The notes under the pieces are model-generated. The model saw only the letters and a list, made by a program, of their open reading frames with translations. It did no database searches and had not been told where the DNA came from. From Hyphomicrobiales bacterium (GTDB lineage Bacteria > Pseudomonadota > Alphaproteobacteria > Rhizobiales > Rhizobiaceae), in the NCBI GenBank assembly GCA_900467685.1, contig UBQX01000022.1, positions 23,980-87,979 on the forward strand: DNA of 64,000 nt, written 5' to 3'. Both the position numbers and the translations under genes were made by a program. Each line of letters begins with the position of its first letter. The stretch's first letter is position 1. Positions 36,190 to 45,031 of the stretch are shown piece by piece.

Positions 36190-38817
36190 TTATTTCGGCA
36201 GTGCGTAGGCGATGATCTGGTCGCCTACCTTCGTTTCCATGAAGTGATGACCGCCCGGTGCCAGCACCACATATTGTCGACCATTGACCTCATAGGTCAT
36301 CGGCGTCGACTGGCCACCGGCCGGCAGCGTCGTTTCCCAGACGGTCTTGCCCGTATGGATGTCAATGGCGCGGAACTTGTCGTCCGTGGTCGCCGCAATG
36401 AAGATGAGGCCACCGGCGGTGATGAGCGGGCCGCCATTGTTCGGCGTGCCGATGGGGACGGGAAGGTGCGACGGGATACCGAAGGGGCCGTTATTCGTCG
36501 CGTCACCAAAGGGCTCGTCCCAGAGCGTCTTGCCCGTCTTCAAATCGATGGCACGTATCCAGCCATAGGGCGGGGAGACGCAGGGCATGCCGGTTACCTC
36601 GTTGCGCCAGCCGGCATTGACGTCGATGGCATAGGGCGATCCGGCCTGCGCGCCAGCTTCCGTGCCGGGCAGGTCGCCACCTTCGGTGATCGGGCGCACG
36701 CCCATCTTGTCGGCTTCGGCGCGCGGGATCAGGCGATTGTAGTTGGGAATGTCGTTGTAGTTGGCGACAAGGATTCCGCTTTTCGCGTCTACCGCGACGC
36801 TGCCCCAGTCGGAGCCACCATTATAGCCCGGATATTCGATGAAGGGCTTGTGTGAGGTCGGGGGCGTATACTCACCCTGATAGGAGGCCTGGCGGAACTG
36901 GATGCGGCACCAGAGCTGGTCGAGCGCCGAGGCGCCCCAGGCGTTGGAGGGTTTCAGCTCCGGCTTGGCAAGCGTCGCATAGCCCGAATAGGGCTGCGTC
37001 TTGGAGAGGTTCTGCGGTTCGACGCCGCCGGTCGGAACGGGCTTTTCGGTGACAGGGAAAAGCGACTTGCCGGTGCGGCGGTCGAGAACGTAGATTTCGC
37101 CCTGCTTGCTTGGGAGCACGACCGCAGGCACGGTGCCCTTGTCGGTCGGGAAATCGACCAGAGAGGGCTGCGAGCCGAGATCATAGTCCCACAGATCGTA
37201 ATGCACTGTCTGGAAGCTCCAGACGGGCTTCCCCGTCGTCACGTCGATGGCGACGAGCGAGGAATTGTACTTGTTCTCGAAGTCCTTGCGGTTGCCGCCG
37301 TAGTAGTCGACCGAGGAATTGCCTAGCGGCAGATAGACGTAACCAAGCTGTTCGTCACCGGCGGCGGCGGTCCACATGTTCGGCGTGCCGCGCGTGTAAA
37401 CGCCATTGTCCGGCGGTGCACCGACGCGGTCCGGATGGCCCATGTCCCAGGCCCAGTCGAGCTTGCCGGTGATGGCATCATAGCCGCGCACGACGCCCGA
37501 AGGAGCATCTTCCGCCTGACCGTCGCGCACCTGGGCGCCGGTCACCACGACTCCACGCACGATAACGGGCGGGGCGGTGATCGAATACCAACCCGGAACT
37601 GACTGGCCGATGTTCCTGTTGACATCGACCTGGCCGTTGTCGCCGAAGCCAGAGCAAGGTTTGCCGGTCTCCGCGTCCACGGCGATCAGGCGTGCATCGA
37701 GCGTGCCTTCGATGACGCGGGTCTTGCATTCCGTCACGCTAGCGGCGGCGGGGGCGGCGAAATAGGAGACGCCGCGGCAGGTCGCGCCATAGGGCACGGC
37801 CTTGCCCGGCACTTTCGGATCATAGCGCCACTTCTCCTGACCGGAGGCGGCATCATAGGCGATCATCACGTTCATGGCAGAGCAGGTATAGAGGGTGCCG
37901 CCAATCACCAGCGGCGTGTTCTCGGGCGAGAACTTGTCCTTCGTGTCAGCGGTCGGCATGCTGCCGGTATGGGCAAGCCACACCTGCTTCAGCTTGCCGA
38001 CATTGTCCGCATTGATCTGGTCGAGGGGTGAGTAACGCTGCGCCAGATCGGTCCCGCCATAGGCCGGCCAGTCCTTGCCGACCTCACCGCGCTGCAGCGG
38101 GGTCTTGGAAATCTTCGCGCCTGTTTCCGGGATCGTCGCCTGATTCGCCTGGATTTCGGCAATGGGCCGGTTGTTCTGCGGGGAGACGGTGGGTGTCGTC
38201 GGGGCGGCGGGCTGGATGGAGGGTGTTGCGGAATTCTGGGTGGGGGCAGGGTTCGTCGGTGGCGATGGTGCGGCGGGCTGGGTTGCATCCTGTGCCTGAG
38301 CCATGCGTGGTCCGAGCGTATGTCCGGAGAGGCTCAGGGCCGCTACGCCTCCTCCCAGGAGAACAAGAGCTGCGGCCGCCGTCGCGGTCACGCCCGTGCG
38401 TCGGCGCACGACGGTGCGGTGAAAGGCGGGCAGCGAGAGAAGGATCACGACAAGCAGCACGGTCGGCGCGACAGTCCAGGGAATGAGCGGCCACATATAC
38501 AGGCCGACTTCGGAAATGCCCCAGATGATCGAGAAGAGCCAGGCGATCATGTAGGCGATGACGCCGCTGCGACGCCGTGAGAAGATCAGTATGCCGGAGG
38601 CCAGCAATAGCAGCCCGACGATGAGATAATAGACCACTCCGCCGAGCGCGATCAGCCATGCTCCACCCGCGATCAGCGCGATACCGAGGAGGGCCACGAT
38701 TGCGCCGAGGATGGCGAGCCAGACGCCGCCCGGTCCCCATCGCCTCGTTTCGACTGTTTGGACGGTGTCGAATTCACGCGGCTCGGTGCGACCGCGCTCG
38801 AAAGCGGCGTTGGTCAT
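36190..38817 (-). CDS. Membrane-bound PQQ-dependent dehydrogenase, glucose/quinate/shikimate type
   Basis: This 875-residue protein has five or so N-terminal membrane helices (~40-150), then an Ala/Pro/Gln-rich linker of about 100 residues. An eight-bladed PQQ propeller follows. It has GKDWPAYGGTDLAQRYSPL, and a C-terminal FIAATTDDKFRAIDIHTGKTVWE. Members oxidise aldoses or polyols at the periplasmic face and pass electrons to ubiquinone. The linker is longer than in E. coli glucose dehydrogenase (796 residues). No pqq genes are in the window. The ATG at 38817 has AGGAG at the right distance; the upstream ATG at 38850 is less likely. Confidence 0.92.
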   Translation of the reverse strand: MTNAAFERGRTEPREFDTVQTVETRRWGPGGVWLAILGAIVALLGIALIAGGAWLIALGGVVYYLIVGLLLLASGILIFSRRRSGVIAYMIAWLFSIIWGISEVGLYMWPLIPWTVAPTVLLVVILLSLPAFHRTVVRRRTGVTATAAAALVLLGGGVAALSLSGHTLGPRMAQAQDATQPAAPSPPTNPAPTQNSATPSIQPAAPTTPTVSPQNNRPIAEIQANQATIPETGAKISKTPLQRGEVGKDWPAYGGTDLAQRYSPLDQINADNVGKLKQVWLAHTGSMPTADTKDKFSPENTPLVIGGTLYTCSAMNVMIAYDAASGQEKWRYDPKVPGKAVPYGATCRGVSYFAAPAAASVTECKTRVIEGTLDARLIAVDAETGKPCSGFGDNGQVDVNRNIGQSVPGWYSITAPPVIVRGVVVTGAQVRDGQAEDAPSGVVRGYDAITGKLDWAWDMGHPDRVGAPPDNGVYTRGTPNMWTAAAGDEQLGYVYLPLGNSSVDYYGGNRKDFENKYNSSLVAIDVTTGKPVWSFQTVHYDLWDYDLGSQPSLVDFPTDKGTVPAVVLPSKQGEIYVLDRRTGKSLFPVTEKPVPTGGVEPQNLSKTQPYSGYATLAKPELKPSNAWGASALDQLWCRIQFRQASYQGEYTPPTSHKPFIEYPGYNGGSDWGSVAVDAKSGILVANYNDIPNYNRLIPRAEADKMGVRPITEGGDLPGTEAGAQAGSPYAIDVNAGWRNEVTGMPCVSPPYGWIRAIDLKTGKTLWDEPFGDATNNGPFGIPSHLPVPIGTPNNGGPLITAGGLIFIAATTDDKFRAIDIHTGKTVWETTLPAGGQSTPMTYEVNGRQYVVLAPGGHHFMETKVGDQIIAYALPK

Positions 38818-39040
38818 GGCTTGCTCCTGTGTCTGCAATAGAGGTCCCAACGCAGGAGGAACGGAATTGTTGCAGTGGCTGCGGCAATTCGCGCCGCCCG
38901 CCCGTACGGACGCGTGGCGGAATGTTGCAGCTGTCTTGCTTCAAGGGACGCGATAAGCTTGCTAAGAGTTGGGGTGAGCGGCTTTGCGGATTGATTCACC
39001 CTGCCGCGCCAAGCTTCTGATTTCGCAAAGGAGATTTCCC

Positions 39041-40219
39041 ATGTCCGCTCGCTTCCGCTTTGCTGTCATCGGTTGCGGTCTGATGGGGGCGGCGGCGGCC
39101 CGGCACCTCGCCAACATGGCGGAGGGCGTCGCGCTGATCGGGCCGTCGGAGCCGGTCGACAAGTCACATCACCGCGGCGTCTTCGCCAGCCACTACGACG
39201 AGGGTCGGATCACAAGGACCATCGATCCCGACCCGGTCTGGGCGAGGCTCGCTCGCGCCTCCATCGGGCGCTATCGCGATATAGAGGCGGCGACAGGCAT
39301 TTCTTTCTACCGTGAGGTCGGCAGTCTGCTGACCGGAGCCGGTACGGAGGAGGGGCGCCGTTATGTTGGGCGCACGCAAGACGCGGCGGAGGTTGCAGGC
39401 GTCGCCGCCGAACGGCTTTCGCAAGACGGGATGCAGGCGAAGTTCCCGTGGTTTTCCTTTCCGCAGGGAACAGAGGGCATTTTCGAAGCGACGGGAGCGG
39501 GCCATATCAGCCCGCGGCGGCTGGTCATGGCGCAGGCGCAGCTGGCCGAGCGGGCAGGGGCCGAGCGTATCGATGCCGCGGTTTCCTCAATCCGTGAGGC
39601 TGCGGGTCATGTGGCCATCACGTTGGCCGACGGTTCGGTCGTGGAGGCGGAGCGGGTGCTCTGCGCTGCGGGCGGTTTTACGATTCAAAACGGATTGTTG
39701 GCGCAGCCGATTGACCTGAAGGTTTATGGGCGAACCGTCACCTTCTTCGAGGTTTCGGAGGCGGATGCTCAGGGAATGCGCGACATGCCGTCGATGATCC
39801 ACAAGGCGGTCGAGGAGCGCGACGACATCTACATGCTGCCGCCGATCCGTTATCCGGACGGGAAATATTATCTCAAGATCGGCGGTGATCCGGACGAGAT
39901 GCTGCTGCAGCCCGAAGGTCTTGGCGAATGGTTCCGCAGCGACGGACGGCCACATGCGCGCGAGCATCTCGTCGCCAGGATGAAAGCGCTGGTGCCGAGG
40001 CTCGATGTGCTATCCATCTCCTCCGCCTCATGCGTCACGTCTTACACGTCAACCGGCTACCCGGCGATCGGCTGGCTGACGCCGGGGCGGATCGCATTGG
40101 TAACGGGCGGCTGCGGGGCGGCGGCGAAAAGCTCCGACGAGATCGGACGGCTTGGAGCGGAACTGCTCTTCGAAGACAGCATTTCGTCCTTCGATTTCGA
40201 CTTCTCACCAGTCCAGTGA
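39041..40219 (+). CDS. FAD-dependent oxidoreductase, DAO/sarcosine oxidase type
   Basis: This 392-residue protein has an N-terminal Rossmann FAD motif (VIGCGLMGAAAARHLA) and the DAO-type segments GVFASHYDEGRITR and the C-terminal TSTGYPAIGWLT and ALVTGGCGAAAKSSDEIG. It resembles monomeric sarcosine or N-methyl amino acid oxidases. The substrate is unknown. The ATG follows AAAGGAGATTTCCC. The stop overlaps the convergent LysR gene by 15 bp, and the two may form a regulator-target pair. Confidence 0.88.
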   Translation: MSARFRFAVIGCGLMGAAAARHLANMAEGVALIGPSEPVDKSHHRGVFASHYDEGRITRTIDPDPVWARLARASIGRYRDIEAATGISFYREVGSLLTGAGTEEGRRYVGRTQDAAEVAGVAAERLSQDGMQAKFPWFSFPQGTEGIFEATGAGHISPRRLVMAQAQLAERAGAERIDAAVSSIREAAGHVAITLADGSVVEAERVLCAAGGFTIQNGLLAQPIDLKVYGRTVTFFEVSEADAQGMRDMPSMIHKAVEERDDIYMLPPIRYPDGKYYLKIGGDPDEMLLQPEGLGEWFRSDGRPHAREHLVARMKALVPRLDVLSISSASCVTSYTSTGYPAIGWLTPGRIALVTGGCGAAAKSSDEIGRLGAELLFEDSISSFDFDFSPVQ

Positions 40220-41152
40220 GGGCGAGGCGAAGGGCCAGTCCTTTTCCGGTGGAGCGGCGATGAAGCCGTCGGGGCTCAACTGTGCATTCTCGACCAGCCA
40301 GCTCATGAAGACCTGTGCCGGTCTGGATATCCTGGGCCTCTCGCTGGAAGGGCGTACGAGCAGGCCGTTCTCGAAGGTCAGAAACCCGGCGGGCGCAATC
40401 AGGCTGCCGGTCTTCAGCTCCCGCTCAATGAGGAATTTCGGCGCGAGCGTCGCGCCCATGGAGCGTTCGGCGGCCTCGAAGGCGAGCGAGGAGAGGTCGA
40501 AGGTCAACTCGCGTTCGCGGACGATTTTCAGGCCGGTCAGCTCTGCCCAGCGTTTCCACGCCGCTTCGCCTTCGCGGCGATGAATGATCGTGGCGACCTT
40601 CAGCGTATTATCCGCCAGTTCATGCGGGTAGCCGGGCGCCAGAACGAGGCCGATATGCACATCGCCGAGCGGGCGCGCGTCCGGGTGTTCGACCGAGGGG
40701 CTGAGGAGCCGGTCCCAGGAGATCACCAGATCGACCGGTCCTTCGAGGCGGCGGCTGCCATGCGGGCCGGTGAGGCGGATCAGGACGTCGATATCGGGAT
40801 AATCGACGTTGAAGCGGGCAATCGTCGGGATCATCCACTGCCGTGCAAAGGTGGAACTGGCCGCCACTGTCACCGAGGCGCGGCCGGCTCCTGTGATCGT
40901 CGAGTAGGTGCGGCGCATCTCGTCCATGCTGCGTGAGACGGTTTCGGCGAGCGTCCGGCCTTCGTCCGTCAGTTCCAGTTGCAGTCCGCGCTTGACGAAA
41001 AGTTCGATGCCGGCGTGGTCCTGCAACTGATGAAGCTGCTTGCTCACGGCGCTATGCGTCCGTCCCAGCATGTCGGCTGCGCCCCAGACGGAACCGCTGC
41101 GGAAGAAAGCTTCCAGTGTCGTGAGCGCAGTCAGCGGCGGCAGCTTGTCCAT
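40205..41152 (-). CDS. LysR-family transcriptional regulator (GcvA-like)
   Basis: This 315-residue regulator has an N-terminal winged helix (LTTLEAFFRSGSVWGAADML, HSAVSKQLHQLQ) and a substrate-binding domain with SSTFARQWMIPTIARF. It resembles GcvA-type members. The ATG at 41152 was chosen over an upstream frame to 41206. Its gene tail overlaps the convergent FAD oxidase gene by 15 bp. An inverted repeat overlapping its ribosome site (41159-41175) suggests autoregulation. Confidence 0.9.
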   Translation of the reverse strand: MDKLPPLTALTTLEAFFRSGSVWGAADMLGRTHSAVSKQLHQLQDHAGIELFVKRGLQLELTDEGRTLAETVSRSMDEMRRTYSTITGAGRASVTVAASSTFARQWMIPTIARFNVDYPDIDVLIRLTGPHGSRRLEGPVDLVISWDRLLSPSVEHPDARPLGDVHIGLVLAPGYPHELADNTLKVATIIHRREGEAAWKRWAELTGLKIVRERELTFDLSSLAFEAAERSMGATLAPKFLIERELKTGSLIAPAGFLTFENGLLVRPSSERPRISRPAQVFMSWLVENAQLSPDGFIAAPPEKDWPFASPSLDW

Positions 41153-41158
41153 GGTACT

Positions 41159-41175
41159 ATTCCATCTATTGGAAT
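41159..41175. promoter_or_regulatory. Inverted repeat before the LysR-family gene
   Basis: ATTCCA (41159-41164) and TGGAAT (41170-41175) pair perfectly around TCTAT, just upstream of the LysR start at 41152. LysR operators are typically T-N11-A dyads. It could be the self-regulation site, but this is inference. Confidence 0.35.
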
Positions 41176-41261
41176 TTTTCTCACATAGTCTGTTCTCATT
41201 ATTCAATTTTTCCAGGGCGCGAAAGGAGATAAATTCTCACTCGTTGGAAAAGGAGAGGGCC

Positions 41262-41519
41262 ATGCGGCACGCGCTTGACGGTGAATACAGACGGTATGAA
41301 CAACGGCAGCTTGCCGCGCTTCTGGGTGAAGCGCATACCTCGCATTTCGGCGCGCTCGTGGCCACATTCAGGCTCTGGCAGGAGCGGCGGCGCATCAGGC
41401 GCCAGATGGCGCGCGACATGCAGACGTTCAACGAGGCCATGTTCGAGGATGTCGGAATGACCCGGAAAGAGGCTGCGCGTGAAGTTCGCAAGCCGTTCTG
41501 GCGGCCTCTCGGCGCCTGA
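41262..41519 (+). CDS. Small DUF1127-like protein
   Basis: This 85-residue protein is basic and helical, with a WQERRRIRRQMARDMQTF segment followed by DVGMTRKEAAREVRKPFWR, which matches the DUF1127 (YjiS-like) region near the C-terminus. The ATG at 41262 follows AAGGAGAGGGCC. An open frame extends far upstream (to 41040), but it runs through the opposite-strand LysR gene and is not supported. DUF1127 proteins are abundant in Rhizobiaceae, where some bind RNA. The rnpB gene starts about 67 bp later. Confidence 0.75.
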   Translation: MRHALDGEYRRYEQRQLAALLGEAHTSHFGALVATFRLWQERRRIRRQMARDMQTFNEAMFEDVGMTRKEAAREVRKPFWRPLGA

Positions 41520-41585
41520 TCCGGCGGAGTCATTGCGGCTCCGCCGATTTGCTGTGGTCTTTTCCCGATAAAGACGCTATCACCC

Positions 41586-41984
41586 GCCCGCCAGTTGGCC
41601 GGGCAGCCGCGCTTCATCAATGCCGAAAGGCGATGGGGTGAGGAAAGTCCGGGCTCCACGGAAACACGGTGCCGGATAACGTCCGGCGGGGGCGACCCTA
41701 GGGAAAGTGCCACAGAAAGCAAACCGCCTTCTTTCAGAGGGTAAGGGTGAAAGGGTGGGGTAAGAGCCCACCGCGACCCTGGCAACAGGGGCGGCACGGT
41801 AAACCCCACCGGGAGCAAGACCGAATAGGGATGATGCGGCGGGGCAACCCGCCAGCCCGTTTCCGGGCCAGTCATCCGGGTGGGTTGCGCGAGGCGGCAT
41901 GCAAATGTCGTCCCAGATGAATGGCTGCCACGTTCCGGTTCGCCGGAGCCATACAGAACCCGGCTTACAGGCCAACTGGCGAAT
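41586..41984 (+). ncRNA. rnpB: RNase P RNA, bacterial class A
   Basis: About 399 nt matching class A RNase P RNA. The P1 helix pairs GCCAGTTGGCC at 41590-41600 with GGCCAACTGGC at 41970-41980. The conserved core segment GAGGAAAGTCCGGGCTCCAC starts at about 41640 and the 3' conserved segment CAGAACCCGGCTTACAGGCC is near the end. Additional conserved stems between them carry GGGTAAGGGTGAAAGG and CCCGCCAGCCC-like runs. Frames crossing this region on either strand are not coding. The RNA is the catalytic subunit that trims tRNA 5' ends. The 5' and 3' ends are estimated to a few bases. Confidence 0.95.
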
Positions 41985-42014
41985 TTTCTCTCTGTGATGG
42001 GACGAGGCGACGGC

Positions 42015-42311
42015 TCAGGCGGCGCTTAAGGCCCGCTCTACGGCCTCCGGTTCCTTGTCGATGATCGTCAGGAGAATGCGCGAGGGTGCGTCCATATTGG
42101 AGCGGTTCTGCTCCCAATCTCGAATGCGTCCAACTGAAAAGCCGAAGCGTTCCGCGAAAGCCTGCTGGGAAAGGCCCAGCTTGCGGCGAATGGCCTTCAC
42201 GTCGACTTCGGTCGGGATGTGGACGTTAAACTCTTCCACGTCCGCTTCGCCGGTGGCAAAAGCCAAGGCCTCACGTGCACCTTGCAGAATTCGAGATCCA
42301 GATCTGGTCAT
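42015..42311 (-). CDS. XRE-family antitoxin (HigA-like)
   Basis: This 98-residue protein has a helix-turn-helix of the Cro/cI type ([36 protein letters not shown]). Its start overlaps the toxin stop by 4 bp, so the order is toxin first, as in HigBA. It is expected to bind and neutralise the RelE-like toxin and repress the operon through the upstream palindromes. It lies between rnpB and the mraZ promoter. Confidence 0.87.
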   Translation of the reverse strand: MTRSGSRILQGAREALAFATGEADVEEFNVHIPTEVDVKAIRRKLGLSQQAFAERFGFSVGRIRDWEQNRSNMDAPSRILLTIIDKEPEAVERALSAA

Positions 42312-42682
42312 TTGTCACTCCTGCCTTTGCCCGCTTTTGAACGGGTGTGGGCGCGCCATGCTTGGGGCAGCGCCGTCAAAATGTCCCGAAGCGCATTGCG
42401 CTCCGCCTTTGAAAGGTTAGCCTGGGTGTCCTTGCTGAACACATCCAGCAGAAACACCGGGGTGTCCGTGTCGGCATAAAAGGTGATAACTCGATAGCCA
42501 CCACTTTTGCCTTTGCCTCGGCCGGCAAAACGCAGCTTTCTCGCTCCGCCCGTTCCCGCCATGATATCGCCCGCGTCGGGGTTGGCAGCCAAATGGGCGA
42601 CGATTGCCTCCCGCTCGCCGTCAGTTAAGCCCTCCTCTTTTGCGGAGGCCAAGAATGCTGGCGTTTCGATCACAGTGTGCAT
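42308..42682 (-). CDS. RelE/HigB-family toxin
   Basis: This 124-residue protein has the RelE-fold segments [20 protein letters not shown] and a C-terminal [13 protein letters not shown]. Such toxins are ribosome-dependent mRNA endonucleases. The ATG at 42682 (MHTVIETP) was chosen over an upstream frame to 42742 because the longer form covers the palindromic operator. It is translationally coupled to the antitoxin gene by an ATGA overlap. Confidence 0.85.
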   Translation of the reverse strand: MHTVIETPAFLASAKEEGLTDGEREAIVAHLAANPDAGDIMAGTGGARKLRFAGRGKGKSGGYRVITFYADTDTPVFLLDVFSKDTQANLSKAERNALRDILTALPQAWRAHTRSKAGKGRSDK

Positions 42683-42701
42683 GAATAAATGATACGGAAT
42701 T

Positions 42702-42740
42702 TCCGCACTTGCGTCAAATTTTTGTGCGGATATTCCGCAC
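42702..42740. promoter_or_regulatory. Operator of the toxin-antitoxin operon
   Basis: GTGCGGA (42724-42730) and TCCGCAC (42734-42740) form a near-perfect dyad around TAT. A second TCCGCAC at 42702-42708, with a partial left arm, lies 32 bp closer to the toxin start at 42682. Repeated palindromes immediately before the toxin gene are the usual binding sites for an HTH antitoxin or its toxin complex. Confidence 0.6.
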
Positions 42741-43100
42741 AAGTGAGGCCTGCCCCATCTTCGAGGATGTGGCTACGGGTTCGAGTTTTCGAACATAGCC
42801 CCGCGACTCGTTCCCATCCCTGTTTAAAACTTCATTAAGTTTAACGGCTTAATAATTTTTCGAGTTCGCGCGCCGCTCGAAATGCCGTTTCCCATTGACG
42901 CCCATATGGTCCCATGATATCCCATAAGTCAGCCGAAAGGATGTTTTTTAGCGTCCGAAAAATGCAGAAAGTGGAAGGGTTTAGCACTCTTGCCATGCTG
43001 CGGCGGCGATGTGCTTGTGCGGCCTCATGCGGGAGGTTTTGTGCGGGCAGGGTTGGGCGGATGATCTGCCCTTCCGTTACGGAAACGGTTGTATCGCGTC
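42741..43100. other. 360-bp region upstream of mraZ: promoter and possible regulator sites
   Basis: The region contains the CtrA-like box at 42825-42839 and a cluster of TTAA tetramers up to about 42853. It also has, near 43018-43060, four GC-rich TGCGG/TTGGG units at spacings of 10, 14 and 11 bp, which resemble but do not match the regular MraZ-binding TGGGN array. An open + frame running from 42914 into rsmH passes through mraZ in another frame and is not real. No other gene was seen. Confidence 0.6.
42825..42839. promoter_or_regulatory. CtrA-like box upstream of the dcw cluster
   Basis: TTAA at 42825-42828, seven bases, TTAA at 42836-42839 is an exact match to the TTAA-N7-TTAA consensus. 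It lies about 262 bp before the mraZ start and 145 bp from the toxin start. It lacks the AACCAT extension present in the sites at 7798 and 58699, so this is a weaker candidate. Confidence 0.45.
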
Positions 43101-43523
43101 ATGATCCGCTTCCTGTCGAATTTTGTGAACAGGATCGATGCCAAGGGGCGGGTTTCCGTGCCTGCGAGCTTTCGTTCTCTTCTCGCGTCGGCGGATGTGC
43201 AGGATCTCTATTGTTTCCAGGACTTCGTGTTTCCGGCGATCAGCGTTGGCGGCCCCGAGTTGCTGGCGCGCCTCGAAAAGCGGATCGAGGTGGCGGACCC
43301 ATTCTCGCCGGAAGCCAACCGGATGTCGCTGCTGGTTCATGGCGGTGGCGTCTTCATGAAGCTCGATCAGGAGGGGCGGCTGATGGTCACGGACTTCATC
43401 CGCAGCTTCACGGGCATTACCGATCACGTCGCTTTTGTGGGGCGAGGGGATCATTTCCAGTTGTGGCAGCCGGAGGCGTGGGAAGCTGCGCAGAAGGCGG
43501 CCCGCGAGGGGCTGGGGCGCTGA
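43101..43523 (+). CDS. mraZ: MraZ, transcription regulator of the dcw cluster
   Basis: This 140-residue protein has two AbrB-like swapped-hairpin repeats. The first has [17 protein letters not shown], and the second the [16 protein letters not shown] segment. MraZ binds repeated TGGGN boxes upstream of itself and represses the dcw operon in E. coli. It is the first gene of the cluster here, 32 bp before rsmH. The ATG at 43101 gives a standard N-terminus; the frame is open to a TTG at 43089. Confidence 0.93.
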   Translation: MIRFLSNFVNRIDAKGRVSVPASFRSLLASADVQDLYCFQDFVFPAISVGGPELLARLEKRIEVADPFSPEANRMSLLVHGGGVFMKLDQEGRLMVTDFIRSFTGITDHVAFVGRGDHFQLWQPEAWEAAQKAAREGLGR

Positions 43524-43555
43524 CAAGCCCATGCCCCGACACGAGGGGAATTTGC

Positions 43556-44584
43556 ATGGCGGTCGAGATTGGCGGCGTTCACGAGGGCGCCCAGGATGCG
43601 GATGAGCGCCCGCATATCCCGGTCATGTTGCCGGAAGTTCTCGATGCGCTGGCTGTGCGGCCCGGTCAGGTCGTTCTCGATGGCACCTTCGGCGCCGGTG
43701 GTTATACGTCGGCGATCCTGAACGCGGGCGCACGCGTGATCGCGCTCGACCGCGACCCGAACGCGATTGCCGGCGGCAAGGCGCTGGTCGAAAAATCGAA
43801 CGGTGCGCTGACACTCATCCATTCCCGTTTCTCTGATCTCGCCTCGCATGTACCGGCAGAGGGGCTCGATGGCGTCGTCCTCGATATCGGTGTCTCTTCG
43901 ATGCAGATCGATGAGGCCGAGCGCGGCTTCTCTTTCCAGCGCAACGGACCCCTCGACATGCGCATGTCTGCCTCGGGCGTCAGTGCTGCCGATGTCGTCA
44001 ATCGCGCCAAGGTCGGCGATCTCATTCGCATCTTCGGTTTTCTCGGCGAGGAAAAGCAGGCGGGGCGTATTGCCCGCGCCATCGAGAAGCGGCGAACCGA
44101 GAAGCCGTTCGAGACCACGCGCGATCTTGCGGGCCTTATCGAGATCGTCACGCCGCGCAAGGCCAAGGACAAGATCCATCCAGCCACGCGCGTCTTCCAG
44201 GCGTTGCGTGTGTTCGTTAACGACGAATTGGGTGAACTTGCGCAGGCGCTGTTTGCGGCCGAAGCCTCGCTGAAGCCGGGCGGGCGTCTAGTGGTCGTCA
44301 CCTTTCATTCGCTGGAAGACCGGATCGTCAAGCGCTTCTTCGCCGATCGCTCCGGCAAGGCTGCCGGCTCGCGGCATCTGCCGCAGGTGCATGACAAGCC
44401 GGCGCAATTCGATCTCGTTCACAAGTCGGCGCTACAGGCCAGCGATGCGGAGGCGGATGTCAATCCGCGCGCGCGTTCGGCCAAGCTGCGCGCCGGAATT
44501 CGTACCATGGCTGCGGCCGGCCCTGCCGATATGGCGATCTTCGATCTGCCTGATCTGGCAAGCCTATCAAAATTGGGGAGCTGA
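43556..44584 (+). CDS. rsmH: 16S rRNA (cytosine1402-N4)-methyltransferase
   Basis: This 342-residue enzyme (MraW) methylates 16S rRNA C1402. It has [13 protein letters not shown], the SAM motif [32 protein letters not shown] and the C-terminal [16 protein letters not shown]. The ATG at 43556 follows GAGGGGAATTTGC. Six bases separate its stop from ftsL. The longer frame extending back to 42914 overlaps mraZ and is rejected. Confidence 0.95.
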   Translation: MAVEIGGVHEGAQDADERPHIPVMLPEVLDALAVRPGQVVLDGTFGAGGYTSAILNAGARVIALDRDPNAIAGGKALVEKSNGALTLIHSRFSDLASHVPAEGLDGVVLDIGVSSMQIDEAERGFSFQRNGPLDMRMSASGVSAADVVNRAKVGDLIRIFGFLGEEKQAGRIARAIEKRRTEKPFETTRDLAGLIEIVTPRKAKDKIHPATRVFQALRVFVNDELGELAQALFAAEASLKPGGRLVVVTFHSLEDRIVKRFFADRSGKAAGSRHLPQVHDKPAQFDLVHKSALQASDAEADVNPRARSAKLRAGIRTMAAAGPADMAIFDLPDLASLSKLGS

Positions 44585-44590
44585 CCGATC

Positions 44591-45031
44591 ATGTTCCGAA
44601 CATTCGATATCTTCTTGATCGTGATCATGACGGTGGCTGCAACGATCACCTATTCGATCAAGCACAAGGCCGAGATGGTTCTTGACGACGTGCACAAGCT
44701 CGATGCGGAGATCAAGCTGGAGAAGGACACGATCGATCTCCTGAAGGCGGACTGGGCGCTGGCGACGCAGCCGAACCGGCTGGCCCGGCTTGCCGACACG
44801 TTCAAGGGCGATCTGAAGCTGCAGCCGACGGATTCAACGCAGATCATCCAGCCGAAAGAGCTGCCGATGATGAAGGCCGATGTGGGTCTGGCGGACGCCG
44901 AGGCTGCAGGTCTTGCGCCTGATGCGCGCAAGACTGACGACGTGGTCAGGTCCGCGCCTGCCAGGGGCGATACGGCGAAGGCTCCCGCCACCAAGACAGA
45001 CACTATCAAGACCGGATCGGTGAAGCGCTGA
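44591..45031 (+). CDS. ftsL: Cell division protein FtsL
   Basis: This 146-residue bitopic protein starts with one membrane helix (~5-25), then a coiled-coil region (HKLDAEIKLEKDTIDLLKAD), with a C-terminal low-complexity tail. FtsL is a divisome scaffold between FtsQ and FtsI/FtsW. Assignment rests on the position between rsmH and ftsI, the topology and the LATQPNRLARLA segment. Its stop overlaps the ftsI start by 1 bp. Confidence 0.85.
   Translation: MFRTFDIFLIVIMTVAATITYSIKHKAEMVLDDVHKLDAEIKLEKDTIDLLKADWALATQPNRLARLADTFKGDLKLQPTDSTQIIQPKELPMMKADVGLADAEAAGLAPDARKTDDVVRSAPARGDTAKAPATKTDTIKTGSVKR

Noticed and set aside
41580..41975. Reverse-strand frames across 41.2-42.0 kb
   Set aside because: They overlap the RNase P RNA, whose conserved sequence and P1 helix are unmistakable.
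42914..43555. N-terminal extension of rsmH of about 214 codons
   Set aside because: It runs through mraZ in another frame; rsmH has its own ribosome site at 43556 and the normal family length from there.
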